From Pyrenochaeta sp. MPI-SDFR-AT-0127 (taxonomy: Eukaryota; Ascomycota; Dothideomycetes; Pleosporales; Cucurbitariaceae): DNA of 64,000 nucleotides. The notes under the pieces were generated by a model. That model was not told the DNA's origin, searched no databases, and saw only the letters and a program-made list of their open reading frames with translations. The DNA lies in assembly GCA_020747015.1 (NCBI GenBank), contig JAGTJM010000029.1, positions 1 to 64,000 on the forward strand, in the 5' to 3' direction. Made by a program: the position numbers and the translations under genes. Shown here piece by piece: positions 10,657 through 22,101 of the stretch; the stretch's first letter is position 1; each line of letters starts with the position of its first letter.

Positions 10657-12508
10657 CTACCGTCCATATACTGGTAATGCAGCAGCATTGATCAACTCAA
10701 TACCACCCTCTCGATACGTATCAGCGGCGATAAAACTCGTAACATTAGCATCGTACACAAACTCCATCGGCCCATCTATGCTATAATTTGGCCATTCTGG
10801 CACTCCGAATTTGACTCTGCGTTTCCACTTCACGTTTCCATTTGCTATAAAGCTAATCCAATCACTGCTCATTAACCTCGCCAAATCTACATAGGTTTTA
10901 GGTTTCCCCTCAAATGGATTCACTCTCACGGGAGGATATCCTACGCCTGACAAGGTCAGCATGCTGAACGCCACTTCGACGAAATGGGTTGCGCCGTCCA
11001 GTTGGTCAGCCCAGGCGGGAATTGCATTAAAGCGGTAACAGTAGGCTGTCAGATTAAATGAGGCCCAGACTTGGCATGTCAAACGTCTGTTTGCAATCAT
11101 TGTGGAGTCACCGTAGTAGGTTGCTGCGCGTCGATACTGGTACCCCTCTGGAATACCAGGACGGAAGGTTGGACCAAGGTTGGCGAGCACTTGCTGTGAG
11201 GGATCGTCAGGGTACTCTTTAAGGATTTCTTGGGCGAAAGATGCATTCATCCGAGGAGTAGACGCTAGAACTTTTAGTAAGATATGTAGACAGAAGGTGG
11301 TGGTATCATACTAATTATTGCCTTCTCGAACAAAGCAGTGGAATTGACACCCATGGGTGAGAAGGATGTGCCTTCGTCTGAATTGGCACCTATGATAATA
11401 GGCACTTGTACAAATGATCCATCGGCGAGCTGTGCGGAAGATTGGCGCTCGATAATATCTCCATCAATCTGGGGCGTCCAGATACCTCTAAAGGCTGTGG
11501 TATTGAGGATTGCATTTAGGTCAGCAAAAGGTAGGTTTCTAAGACAGGAAAGCGGAGCCGAACTAGTGGCGCATGAAGTACCCGAAGTAAGATTTCGAAA
11601 TGCAGCCTGATAGTAGGTGGTACGATTCTGATCGCCGAGAAAGATTGGAGCGCCACTTTGCATGATTGCGGACCGAAAGAGTCCATCATTACGACCACCA
11701 TACGCTGTAATGTGGAGTCCGACGGATGCAGCACCTGCGGATTGTCCCCATAAAGTTACTTTTTCTGGGTCACCTCCAAAAGCTGCAATATTCTCCTGGA
11801 TCCAATGAAGGGCCAATCGTTGATCGCGCAATCCAAAGTTTGAGCCATCGCTTTCGGAAGCATCGCTACCCTGAAGAAATCCCCAGGCGCCAAGGCGATA
11901 ATTGATAGTCACGCCTATCATGGGTGTTCCATGGCCTACAGACTCCTGAACAATGAACGAAAGATTGTAGCGTAGATCAACGCCGCTTCCTTGGACGAAG
12001 CCGCCGCCGTGAATCCAAACGGCGACTGGGAGGAGGCCATGCCTATTGATGTCAAGTCCAAAAGGTCTGATCACGTTCAGGTACAGACAGTCCTAGATAG
12101 GTCGTGATGAGCTGACATGCTGGGCGTATTGATAGTCTTCTGTACTTACCTCAGAGACTTCATAGCCGATCTGGGATGGCTATAAAGGTTAGTAACTATC
12201 GAGCTTATGATGGCCTCAGAACTTACACCATATCCCACACATGCAGGTGAGAACTTGCTAGAGTTTCGAAACCCGGCCCAGGTCGAGTTCAGTGATTTGG
12301 GATTGCGAAATCGCAAATCTCCAAGAGGAGCCTGCGCGTATGGTATGCCTAGAAAATAATCTTGCTGGTTCTCTAGCGAACTTATGCCTTTGTATGTGCC
12401 ATTGCGAATCTTGACAATTGGTGCATCACGCCTATCGCGAGTATACTCTCCGCGCAAAGTAACGGCAGATACCTGAAAAGTGAAAAGAAACAATGTAAGC
12501 AGCTTCAT
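10657..12508 (-). CDS. Secreted type-B carboxylesterase
   Basis: Four exons: 12508-12227, 12179-12150 (only 30 nt), 12092-11312 and 11264-10657; introns of 47, 57 and 47 nt. The 566-aa product starts with a signal peptide (MKLLTLFLFTFQVSAVTLRG) and has the full alpha/beta-hydrolase layout of the COesterase family: FLGIPYAQAPLGDLRF near the N-terminus, EDCLYLNV after the micro-exon, oxyanion-hole HGGGF, nucleophile elbow GQSAG with Ser222, acid Glu344 in GANSDEGTSF, and His458 in GATHFVEVAF. The catalytic triad is intact. The family hydrolyses carboxylic esters (lipids, cholinesters, xenobiotics); the substrate cannot be told. Several NxS/T sites fit secretion. The micro-exon encodes PSQIGYEVSE and is required to join the conserved blocks in frame, which supports the model. 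Confidence 0.9.
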
Positions 12509-13215
12509 ATCGTATAATTAGGCGCACCAGAGTGAGAATCACTGTGGTTCTCAGAAATCAGCGACATTGAATACCTCAGACGATGCTAACGGTACCAAAA
12601 GGGTGAAAGAGAGCTTATTTTCCGCTGACTAACTCAAACCTCATGCGGACCGTCGAGAAGTGCTAGGATAATATTGAGCCTCTATTACGCCATTTGGTGC
12701 TTTCCGCGGATCGAGGTTTACCCAGGTACGGGAACATACTAAGCTTACCAGGAACAATTGCGCGTCCACGACACTTGAAGCTTGCTTCTGCGTGGGTGCT
12801 TCCCCCGCTTCCGCATTCCCCGCGTTGTTAACACCGGCGCTTGCAGATCTCCATGTCGTTTCATTTAATGTGATAAAGATGGAAGTGATCGGCAATTGAA
12901 TCGACACAGTAAAGGATAATGTCTTTTCCACGGAAAAATGCGGCCACTGTGCTTTTCCGTACGTTAAGCGACCCAAAGAGCAGTCAGTCTTACAGCCACC
13001 GATCAGTCATCGTATCCAGCGGTTTCTTTCTCCAGTGTTGTGGCAAGGCATAGATGGTATATTCTCACTCAGAAAGTCTCTAATCTTCATGACTCCCCCC
13101 GGAACAGCTGTTGCACATAGACACTCTCGGATGTATTCGTACAAGACCCCTTTTCCTCAGCAAGCTAGGCTCGAATTTGCTACGACTTTCAATTCCTCTC
13201 ATATAATTCAGTACT
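12509..13215. other. Intergenic region
   Basis: This is the promoter region of the esterase gene and the 3' flank of the next minus-strand gene. A 111-codon frame at 12641-12976 lacks any recognisable domain and is not accepted as a gene. Confidence 0.5.
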
Positions 13216-14134
13216 TCATCGTTTTTTCTCTCCGTCTGCCCCAGCTGGAAGCTCAGCCCGATATACATCTCCCATGACTTCTGTGCGTGGATCTCTTTCC
13301 ATTATTTCATATCGTTCCTTGCTTCCCGCAATCTCTGTGATATCTTGACCTGTCAATTCTTCCCGACCATCACTAATCAGCTCGCTCGGTGTCATTTTAG
13401 AAGCCCGCTTCCTTCTGCGCCATATAAAGAATGAGCCGCCTGCCAACGCAAGTAACGCAAAAGCGCCCAGTCCTGTACCCAGCCCTATGGCGAGCGAAGG
13501 AGAAGTCGATTGTGGCGCCGGAGGGGCACTGGCTCCCCGTGTACTAGAGACGCTGACTGAGCTTGCTGAGCTTACTGAGCTTGCTGTGCTTGATACTGTG
13601 GGGACGGTTGTTGAGTTCAGCGAAGCAGTCGTTGCCCGTGTTAAGGTACCGACTGAGAACGGTGTCCCTGAATACAGAGCGACAGTATAGACTGTGGGCT
13701 CTGGCGCCTTGAATAGAAGCTCGCTAATGCTACAACATGTTGTGTTCGTACGATTGATGCGATCTTCGGCGGGTGCAGGTGCACCTGTATTGCAGCACCA
13801 CGTTTCAGGCTGAGGACATTGGAACATCAGATGATTATTTCCACCTTCATGATTCAGTACTTTCATACCCAGACCAGAATGGACTACTCACTGTTGACTT
13901 TATCACAGTATGCCCCGCAACTAGGATCCTTGAATGTAGGGTCTGTGCAGCCGAAGAACCACGCGAAGTTTGTCAACTCATTCGCAGCTGGGTCGCGACA
14001 TAATCCGTTTGTGAGACAAAGATCATCTGGGTCGCAGCATGAGGTATGTCGTCCTTCCACAATAGCGGTATGATTGCAGGGTAATGCTCGCCTTGCCTTG
14101 GTTCCGTTGCGCAAATAGCAAGCCATGTTGGAGA
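13216..14134 (-). CDS. Cys-rich single-pass membrane protein, 5' exon unresolved
   Basis: Two visible coding exons, 14134-13892 and 13844-13216, with a 47-nt GTGAGT..AG intron. The ectodomain is cysteine-rich (ACYLRNGT, CCDPDDLCLTNGLC, CTDPTFKDPSCGAYC, FQCPQPETWCC), as in a widespread family of fungal cell-surface proteins. It is followed by a Ser/Thr/Ala stalk, a transmembrane helix (LAIGLGTGLGAFALLALAGG), a basic stop-transfer RRRKR and a 75-residue acidic cytoplasmic tail. From ATG 14126 the product is 287 aa, but a TTTTGCAG acceptor lies just upstream at 14135 and the family normally begins with a signal peptide. I could not find a matching first exon upstream, so the N-terminus may be missing, be distant, or have decayed. 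A sensor or wall-associated role is inference from topology. Confidence 0.65.
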
Positions 14135-14804
14135 CTGCAAAATAATGGTGATTAGAGACAAGGCAAACTGAGCGGGAACAACTGCCCTATGTTCCCTGAA
14201 TGATTTTGGCCCCCTTTCCAGGGCTCTAGGGTGCCCTAGCACGCGTTCTGCGGCATGGGTAGAATGTTTCGGTCTTGTTGCTCCATTGTATCAGAATACC
14301 TGACCAATGAGGCTGGAAAGGAACTCAACGGCTCGTATTTCGCAACCCGTTACGAGCCAATATATTTCGGCTCGTTGATTGGCCTACAATATTTGCGTCA
14401 TAAATTTTGAGGCTGAACCAAGCAGATGAGGTCCAACGTACCGGAAATGAGATGCGTGCGACCCCACCTTATCCCTCCATATGTGTGCACGAAAGGCCTC
14501 TAGGTGGAGCAATTCCTTAACGCCTCAAAATGGTTATGATGCAGCATTGCCAAGTTTTCATAAAACCCTAACAATAGATTTTATTCAATGCACACAAGAA
14601 ACCGTTCCTCCACGGTATTATTAATATGATGTGTAGTGACTTCCTGACACAGGATTCTTCGGAGGACCTACTGTTACAGTAGGCAACTGATCGTGAGCCA
14701 AGAGCCTCACCTCGTTATGAGTAGCACGGTGATTGGAACACAGCGAGAAGACACGCAAACCTTGACTTATAGTTGCGTTTTCCCATTTTAAAATGCTACT
14801 TAGC
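14135..14804. other. Intergenic region with nested inverted repeats
   Basis: GGCTCGTA at 14330-14337 pairs with TACGAGCC at 14351-14358, and the same CGAGCC then pairs with GGCTCG at 14369-14374. The flanks TCAACG and CGTTGA are also inverted. This gives two mutually exclusive hairpins. No gene is seen in the rest. Confidence 0.5.
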
Positions 14805-15208
14805 TGCTAGAGTACGCTGTGCATCTCCAAATACGTCCAATCTTCTTGGGTGACATAACCCAATGCGCTGGATTTCAGAAGTCTCATATCTAGTGCCACG
14901 AAAACGTTGATTGAGTTGGTAGTTCGGGAAACTCTTAACGCAGTTTTTGCAGTATATACCAGGCGCAAGGCTATTGGGTTCCAGAAATTCGCACACAAGG
15001 CACGTTCCATGCTGCCGCAAAGTAACACGCTAATCTGCGTTGGGTACCTGCCGATTTGCATAACATGTTCAACAACTGCCTGATCGCTGACGATGAGAAA
15101 GCTATCCAGATCAATGCAATCGTTCACCGAACATGTTGAAGATATAGTTTCACAGAGCCTGGAAGTGAGGGATAAGCCAATGAGCAGCAATTGGAAACCA
15201 TACAGCAT
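14805..15208 (-). CDS. Possible small secreted protein
   Basis: An open frame from ATG 15208 gives about 133 aa, starting with a hydrophobic, signal-peptide-like segment (MLYGFQLLLIGLSLTS) and followed by Cys-containing sequence (ETISSTCSVNDCIDLD) without any known domain. A TATA-like TTATTTATACAATG lies about 75 bp upstream on the same strand, at a normal distance for a fungal promoter. Against it: no homologous pattern is recognised, cysteines are few, and the frame could be chance. It is kept as a low-confidence candidate. Confidence 0.35.
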
Positions 15209-16247
15209 GTAGTGTACTGAAAAGGGGAAAGTCAATCATCTCTCCTTACATCTCCTTTTCTATTGCGAACAAATGTCCATTGTATAAATAAGCTAACATG
15301 CCAATAAAGCACAGAGATGCGATTTATTTGAGTCTCAACGTGTCTGCAACGTCAAAGACTCGGCTTCTTCATTGGCCCCCACAAGCTCCCTTTCATTATC
15401 ATCAATAGGGGCAAGATGTTGATACTATCCAGTCTGCAATCTACACAAATCTATATCATGCCACGCAAGAACGCTGCGTGGGACCCAGCAATGCTTTGAA
15501 TTTACCAAAAATACTAAAACATTGAAGCACGATTTGCGAGATATGAAGAGCAGCTCGAACAATGTTGAGGGTTGAGATGGCGAGCAAAGCGTGAACCCGG
15601 AGATCTAAGACACAATTATCCTCTCGTTGCTGAACTTCTCTAGAAGTGAGCAAGTATTCACATTTTCCAGGATGTGCAATTGCCAGTCTTAGTAGAGTCC
15701 GTACCTCAGAGCGACTTTGTACGCTCCGTGGCGGGCCAAACCTACTCCATCTGCACAACTTGAAGGATCGTCTCCGCTATATTTGGGCGTCTATTCATAT
15801 GCTGGATCATCCTCGAAGAATCTACAAAGCACTAACTGGTCGAGTTGGGGGCCACGTTTTTTCGGCTAGGTGCGAAGATCACTTACTAAGCTGCATCAGC
15901 TTCTACTCCTCTGGATCTCACCAACAATTTTACCTTGTTTCTAGACGTATGACCAGGAAGGGCGCATAAAATGATTTTCAGTATCGTGCCGAACGGCCAG
16001 AGCAAGGAAGCTGCGTTCTTCGACCACATACATAGTATTTCGATCTCGCCAAAATCAGGCTTACTCCGCCACAGTCTGGGCTGGACATTCAGCCGCACGT
16101 ATTTGGAGTGCAGCCTAATTTCCTTTTAATTTCCATTTCGCATCTTCTTACCTGGCACTCCAGCGTCTTTTCGCATCTCGGGTGCTTATGGGCATTTGCG
16201 CAATTCAGGATTTCCGCGACTGATGGAATTTCCCAGCTGCGCTGAGT
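15209..16247. other. Divergent intergenic region
   Basis: About 1 kb between the candidate secreted-protein gene and the orphan plus-strand gene. I see no further gene or repeat. Confidence 0.4.
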
Positions 16248-17577
16248 ATGGCCCCCAAACGATCTTCGACAACTATTTCAACTTATCGCCAGCTATCGAC
16301 GAAGTCGCGATATGATTTAGCAATCGCGCTTGGATACGCTGTGAAATTGGGCGAAGCATGCGAGACACCTCATATCAAAGACATACTCAGTCACTGGCCC
16401 GGGAAGGGAACACTGGATGAGTACGTGCAGCTCTTCATCAAGATTGTTGAATATTTTACGAGTAAGTATCGCTGACCACACGTCTAATTTTACTCTGCTG
16501 GCTAAAATGATTCCAACTGCAGGGGGCAAAGATTGTCAGAGCTTAACCCGGCGGCATATCAAACCAATCACGGTAAAGCACTGCATCGACGAATTGGTCA
16601 ATGATGCAACGCAAGATTATTTTCGCGATGTGCCTCCTGGAACCGAAACTCGACGAGACGTTATTACTGATACGGTTTTGCTTGTTCTAGGCTCATGGGT
16701 TTTGATGCGGAGTTACTTTACGTTGCAACGTGGAGAACCACGACGCATACTGCTGGCATACTGCTGGAACAATAACAAAGAGTATTCGGAATCACTAAGT
16801 TTGGAAGAGACGCTACCAGATCTTCTTCATAAAAGTGGGCTTCTTCCAAACCCGAACGAAATGACTGCTCTTATGCAAGGCAAGAAAAGTGAGGTAGTCG
16901 ATAGGGACAAAGAGAACGACTCTTCAATGTCAATCCCTAATATTGCGCTGCATCCATCTCTTGGCTCAGTAGAGTCTTTGGAAATATCTGCAAAAACATT
17001 GAACGCTTTTAAGCTCGCACATCTTGGCGCCGTACGCATCCTCTGGACCAATAATCTCTCTCGACATTTGCTTCTATCAAATCATGCAAAAAAGTTCTAT
17101 CTCGAACTTTTCGCCATCCCTAGTGCACTCCAAGCTGGGCCAGATACGGTGCTCACTCACGCGGGCATTACCGGCGATCTGATGGACGAAGTCCGCCAGT
17201 CATATGCAAACCTATTCAACCCGAAACGAACGGGCTACTGGCATACGTACCTGGGTACGCCACTTGGGATCAACCTTTGGTGCTGGTGTCTTTCTTGTTC
17301 TTCGAAGAGATTGAGGAACAGAGAGTTGAAAAAGCTGAAATCGACCTCTTCGGTGCCTGCAACTCTTAAGCTCATCGATGCAACAAGACCGAGATACGAC
17401 CCTGATTTAAAACATTTGATGAGCAGAAGGGCTGAAGGCTGGGATCAGAGAGAATTTGAGAATTTCTGGCCGCGCATCGTTGCTCTTGATGCCCATCTTT
17501 CTGGCTCCAGGCCCTGGAGTTTTTGGGTTATATTCAGAGACCGCCGTGATTCTGTCCAATTCTGGACTTTCTTGTGA
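16248..17577 (+). CDS. Orphan fungal protein, function unknown
   Basis: Two exons, 16248-16461 and 16523-17577, with a 61-nt GTAAGT..GCAG intron, giving 422 aa. No enzymatic motif is visible. A hydrophobic stretch, TDTVLLVLGSWVLMRSYF, lies around residues 115-135. The middle has a pattern I associate with uncharacterised Pezizomycotina proteins often found near conflict-type genes: VESLEISAKTLNAF, then VRILWTNNLSRHLLLS, then LELFAIPSAL (about residues 235-290). The C-terminal part is basic (SSKRLRNRELKKLK) and Trp-rich near its end. It is convergent with the vWA/trypsin-like gene, with only about 155 bp between the stop codons, so the two are neighbours but do not share a promoter. I do not assign a function. 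Confidence 0.65.
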
Positions 17578-17732
17578 GATTGAAAGAGATTATAACATCT
17601 AAATACACAGCTGACTGTGTGCAGGTTTGGTACCATGATTTTATTTTTGACGTTCATTCAAGTGTTCTTGGGCATTGCGCAGGTTGTATCAGGATTTACA
17701 TGATGGGCTCACATAGCAATGAGTGTTGAGAG

Positions 17733-20700
17733 TCAAACGATCCGATGCCCATCTCTGAGCTGTGGCGGTGCCTGAAAAGCACCATAAAAGGCCACACGCC
17801 CCTCTTGTAAGCGGTTATAGAATTTGGGGCCTTCCATGTCAAACCTAGTGTAATCCGAAACTGGTTGTGCCCATGATGAAAATCCAGCAATTTTTGCACA
17901 TGAAGTGTCGTCATCAGAAGACTCACGGACACATACCGCGACTCCGCTCAATGCCCCTGGGGCAAGTGAGGTAGAATCAACTCGATAAAGGACGGAGCGA
18001 GAGACAGCACCTGTCCAGGTCTCAACGTCTGTAACTGTATCCGATTTCTTCTGCTGGAAGGGAAAACGGAACCGAGTCTTCTTTCCAGATTTTTCGCTCA
18101 ATTTAAGAATAGCTTGACCGACCATCTTTCCACACATTAGCAGCTTTCTTTTCGTTCGGTATGTGTGTTCCTTACCTGGCATTGGCTGACGAGGATACCA
18201 ATGCTCTTAGCTTGCAAGTCTGGTTTATCCAATAGGAAGAGATTTTGCGAATTGTACTTGATACTGCTCCAGCCTGCTTGAGATAGCCAGTCTGCAGGTA
18301 TTGGTGATCTCATACTAGGGACTAAGCTCATTGCTGTAGGCGTAACGTCGACTAGGCTGACATCACATTGAAATCCGTGAGGAAAGATCCGTGCATACGG
18401 ATCAAATGTCTCCGCTATCTGTCCAACCTGAGCGCATTATTAGCATTACCATTATGAAATCATTTGTCAAGGTCAATCTAGGTACCTCTCGTCCCCCATT
18501 ACATCCAGTTACCATCACGTGATCCTTCCAATTTTCGCCAGGAAAACGGTCAGACTTTGCCGCGGTCAGTGCTTTGGTTAATATATGTGAAGGTACAACC
18601 AAGTAGTATTGTCCTTCTGCTTCTGTCATGACTCCAATCTTTCCTTGAAATCGTTCCGTTACTTTGCTTCTCTTCACACGAGCTTGCACCATGCTTCCGA
18701 TCTTAAGGTCCATCAGATTTGCTTGCCCTGGTGTGCGATTGATACTTGCGCTTGGGCTGCTAGTAGGTGTTGATTGAAGTTGCGATTGAATTTGCTTTGG
18801 TGATGAACTTTCGGTTACTCTTTGGCGGACATTTGATTGCTCTGTAATCGAATGTTGCTCGAGAGAAGTTGACGATAACCCTTGCTGTCTCTCTGCTGTA
18901 GGCTCTATAGCCTGGAATATGTAACTGACTCTAAGACCGCCAAACTCGTTTGGCTGGTGCGACAGACCATACTCAAAGTCGAAATCGTCTGGGACAATGA
19001 GCTGCAGCATACCGTTGATCAAAAGGTAGAACCCTAGCACGCCTTCAAATGTACGGAAGATATCGTTCATCGTATCCTCGTCAACTTCACTCGATGAATC
19101 AATGAAGTGAGGGTGTGGATCAGGAGGCGGCACTGTGAATGCAGACGCTGGGTAGTGATACTCGACAGGAACGACGACTGGGTGGCCTGATATCGTTAAA
19201 GGAATATCCTCCATCTGTATGTCCTGCGATGGAGTGCACGTCCATACTGGGCCGCTTCCGAAAACGTCTCGATATTCTAGGTCATCCTTGATTATTTCTG
19301 GCGCATCATTTTGAACAGATTTCTGATCTTTCTCCTTCCCGTCATTATATGTCTTCCCCAGATGGCCGATAGTGTTCAAATTAGGGGTTTGATCGGAAAC
19401 CGTGGATTTGCTGCTGGTCTTTGCTGTGTGCTCATTCGTGGTCCTACCAGAATGCATTTTGAACACATTTGCGGAGAACTGCTCTGTGTTCAGAATATCT
19501 TCGTTCTGATATAGCCAATCATTCAACTCCTTCAGCACTATTGATGCTTCCTCAGAGCCCCCAAATTGAATAAACTGGATACCAACATACTTTAGGCTCC
19601 CAGACCTCTCTAGTTTCTCAACCGCGGCTTTGATAGTGTCTTTAACAGCACGAAACTGCCTGGGGTTGCATAAGCTCATTCCGTCCGTGAACACATAAAT
19701 TATGGTGCCAATAGGGGGTTCCGAGGCCATCTGCTCATTCTCGAGCGCAGAATAGCAGTCCTCAAGTGCGAAGTCAAGAGCGAATCTCATGTTGCGCTGC
19801 CTGCTAGGTTCGACACCGGCTAATATGCCCTGTACCATGCTACCATTTTTATAGCGATATCTTGTTTCGGGGTGGCTTGCGAATTGCAATCGAGTCATGG
19901 ACAGCTTCATCATTTCAAAATGATTTGCGAGAGCCTCTGCCGTATGACTGATTTCACCCCAGTTTGGAAGCACAGACTTATAATCGTCAATCAAAATGGC
20001 CTATAGATAAATTATTCAAGGTTTGCTTAGAATGAACGCAAGTGCCGTTTTACCTGTTCGCAACGGCGCAGCAACCGTGCCTCACGCGAAGTTCTTTCTT
20101 CGTAACGCTGTCCATTATAGATTTCATCTAATATCAGTTCAACTGCCTTCATGGGATGAGATGATTTTATGTATGATTCGGGCAGGTTTGCTTTAGGACT
20201 GGCCAAAGGTTGCCTTCTATTAGGGAGCACACTTGTGACCTGGGGTTCGAATATGAGGCTTGTCGAAGAACGAATCTTTATGTGACGCAACATGTCCAGG
20301 AAGTCTCTTGCGTCTGATACCGGCGTCAGCAACTATACTGAATCTAAGAACCAGGACAATTAACCTTCCGGTTGGACAAACGTTATTTGATGCCTTCCCG
20401 ATGCGCCTTTGGGTAACATGTAGCCTTCGAAAAAGACATAAGGATGAAATTCCCTGAATTGAACTGTATTGTAACCAATGCGCTTTGCCCAAGATCTCTG
20501 TCCAATGTACTGCGTGACGAAAGCCGTCCAGATAGGGGTTGTTTTCAGCGGCCCTCGGCGAGGAGTTACCTGAAAGCGAACACAACTTGAATCTATGTCT
20601 CTAAGAACCCGAAATGCTTGGATATATGTTGAATCAGTGATCTCGCTATAACTTGTTAGAACAGATATCGGCGAGATTAGACTGTGACTTGCGCGCTGAA

Positions 20701-22101
20701 CTCCACAGCCTCCCCAAGCTGAATTCCATCCTCTAGTCTTTCAGACTCTTTATTCTGGTCTTGACTTTTCATAGCAACGACAGTGCAGTAAAAAAGCACC
20801 ATTCCTGTATCAATCTTAGCTCACAAAACCCTTACCTAGCGTGGGAATTCTTACGCTCGTATACAGTAAATCGTAGCCGAGCCCACAAGTCCTGCTGTCC
20901 GTCTAGGCGGCTCACACGGCATAGTTCTAGACTTGAGTCTGTGCGTGAAACTTTTAGTGCGGTTAGTGGTATGCAGTACCGCATGCGGTCTCCGCTAGAG
21001 TTTTTGGTAAGAAAAAGTATGCGAGCGCGATGGTCGTCGGATCGATGATATAGGCGAACCCAGACGTTCGTTGCTTCAAACGGTATCTCCATGACCCTTT
21101 CGAACCCATCGCCTTCCAAAAGTTCTATAGCACGCTTCATATCTCTTCCGTGACAGACACTTAGGTCGCCTAGTTTCTCGAATGGGGTTGTTGAATGCCT
21201 ACCATCAAATACCTTCATTGCCCAGTGGACAACATGTCCCGCTGAGGCAATTGAGTTTGATGCCCCTGATCCATAGGCTGAGTCATGAGAGTAGCTCGAA
21301 GTTGCTGAGGAATATGGAGGCGATCGAGGAATCTCCGGAACTGGTGGCGGTTTGAATGGTGCATTCCTGTAGTGTTCCCAGTTTGGCGGTATAGGAGGCT
21401 GTGGCACTGAAGGAGGGTCATAGTCATAAGGTGGAGTGTAGAAAGAGTTCTGAGTTCGCACATCCGGTCTAGATGTTTTTGAAGATGATGATTTCGGTGG
21501 TTCTATATAGCTCTTCCCATGGACTGAAAGCCTATTGAAGTAAGAATCGATTGGCTCTTGTTTCTTTAGTAGCTTTTGTAGGCGTATTCTGATGGATCGG
21601 AGTTCCTCATCATCTTCGTCACTGTAGCCATATCAGCCTAGCATCTTACAATTATCGATACCATACTCACCCTTTCAAGGCATCCTGCATATGATGGAGA
21701 TAGGTCCGGAATAGCTCTAGCCTGACCGCCAGGGGTATCCCCTGTGCCTTTTGGTCTTCAAGCAAGAATTCCCATATTACGGCATATGACGGTGGCCCAG
21801 GAAACGCACCAGTATCTGCACGACTTGCCTTCTTGGTAAAAGTACTACGGAGATCGTCAAGAGTGTATTCTAAGCTTGGAAGACAAACTTCCAGATCCTT
21901 CATAATCCGGCCTATAAATCTCGCATATTGGGACAAGCCAAGCGATTCTTGAAGCACATGGAGGGCGTTCGATATCGCGAAAAGCTCAGCGATATGGCTA
22001 GTGATATCCTTTCGATACTGTGGGATCTCCCCTAATAGGACATGAAGGCCTGAAGCAGTGTCTTCCGCTTCTTTAGCGTAATCAAGTAAGCGCCAGTCCA
22101 T
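17733..22101 (-). CDS. Multidomain vWA plus trypsin-like fold protein
   Basis: Eight exons: 22101-21671, 21621-20855, 20804-20693, 20645-20365, 20313-20054, 20000-18486, 18427-18176 and 18125-17733; together 1336 aa in one frame. Order of parts: residues 1-145, an alpha-helical domain starting MDWRLLDYAKEAED, of a kind found at the N-terminus of many fungal proteins; about 145-270, a Pro/Ser-rich linker; about 275-530, a conserved region of unknown fold (VVHWAMKVFDG, LFYCTVVAMKSQD, PIWTAFVTQYIG); about 616-775, a von Willebrand A domain (AILIDDYKS, IYVFTDGMS, KYVGIQFIQFGG) with a degenerate metal site (DxSxS read as DDYKS, the Thr lost, Asp723 kept); a linker; and about 1010-1336, a divergent trypsin-like fold with His1089 (VVPSHIL), Asp1144 or Asp1149 (CDVSLVDV) and Ser1266 (PGALSGVAV). 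Protease activity is unproven. Intron 3 has a GC donor. A conflict or immunity role is inferred from architecture only. Confidence 0.8.

Noticed and set aside
12641..12976. 111-codon minus-strand frame upstream of the esterase gene
   Set aside because: No signal peptide, domain or conserved pattern; it overlaps the expected promoter.
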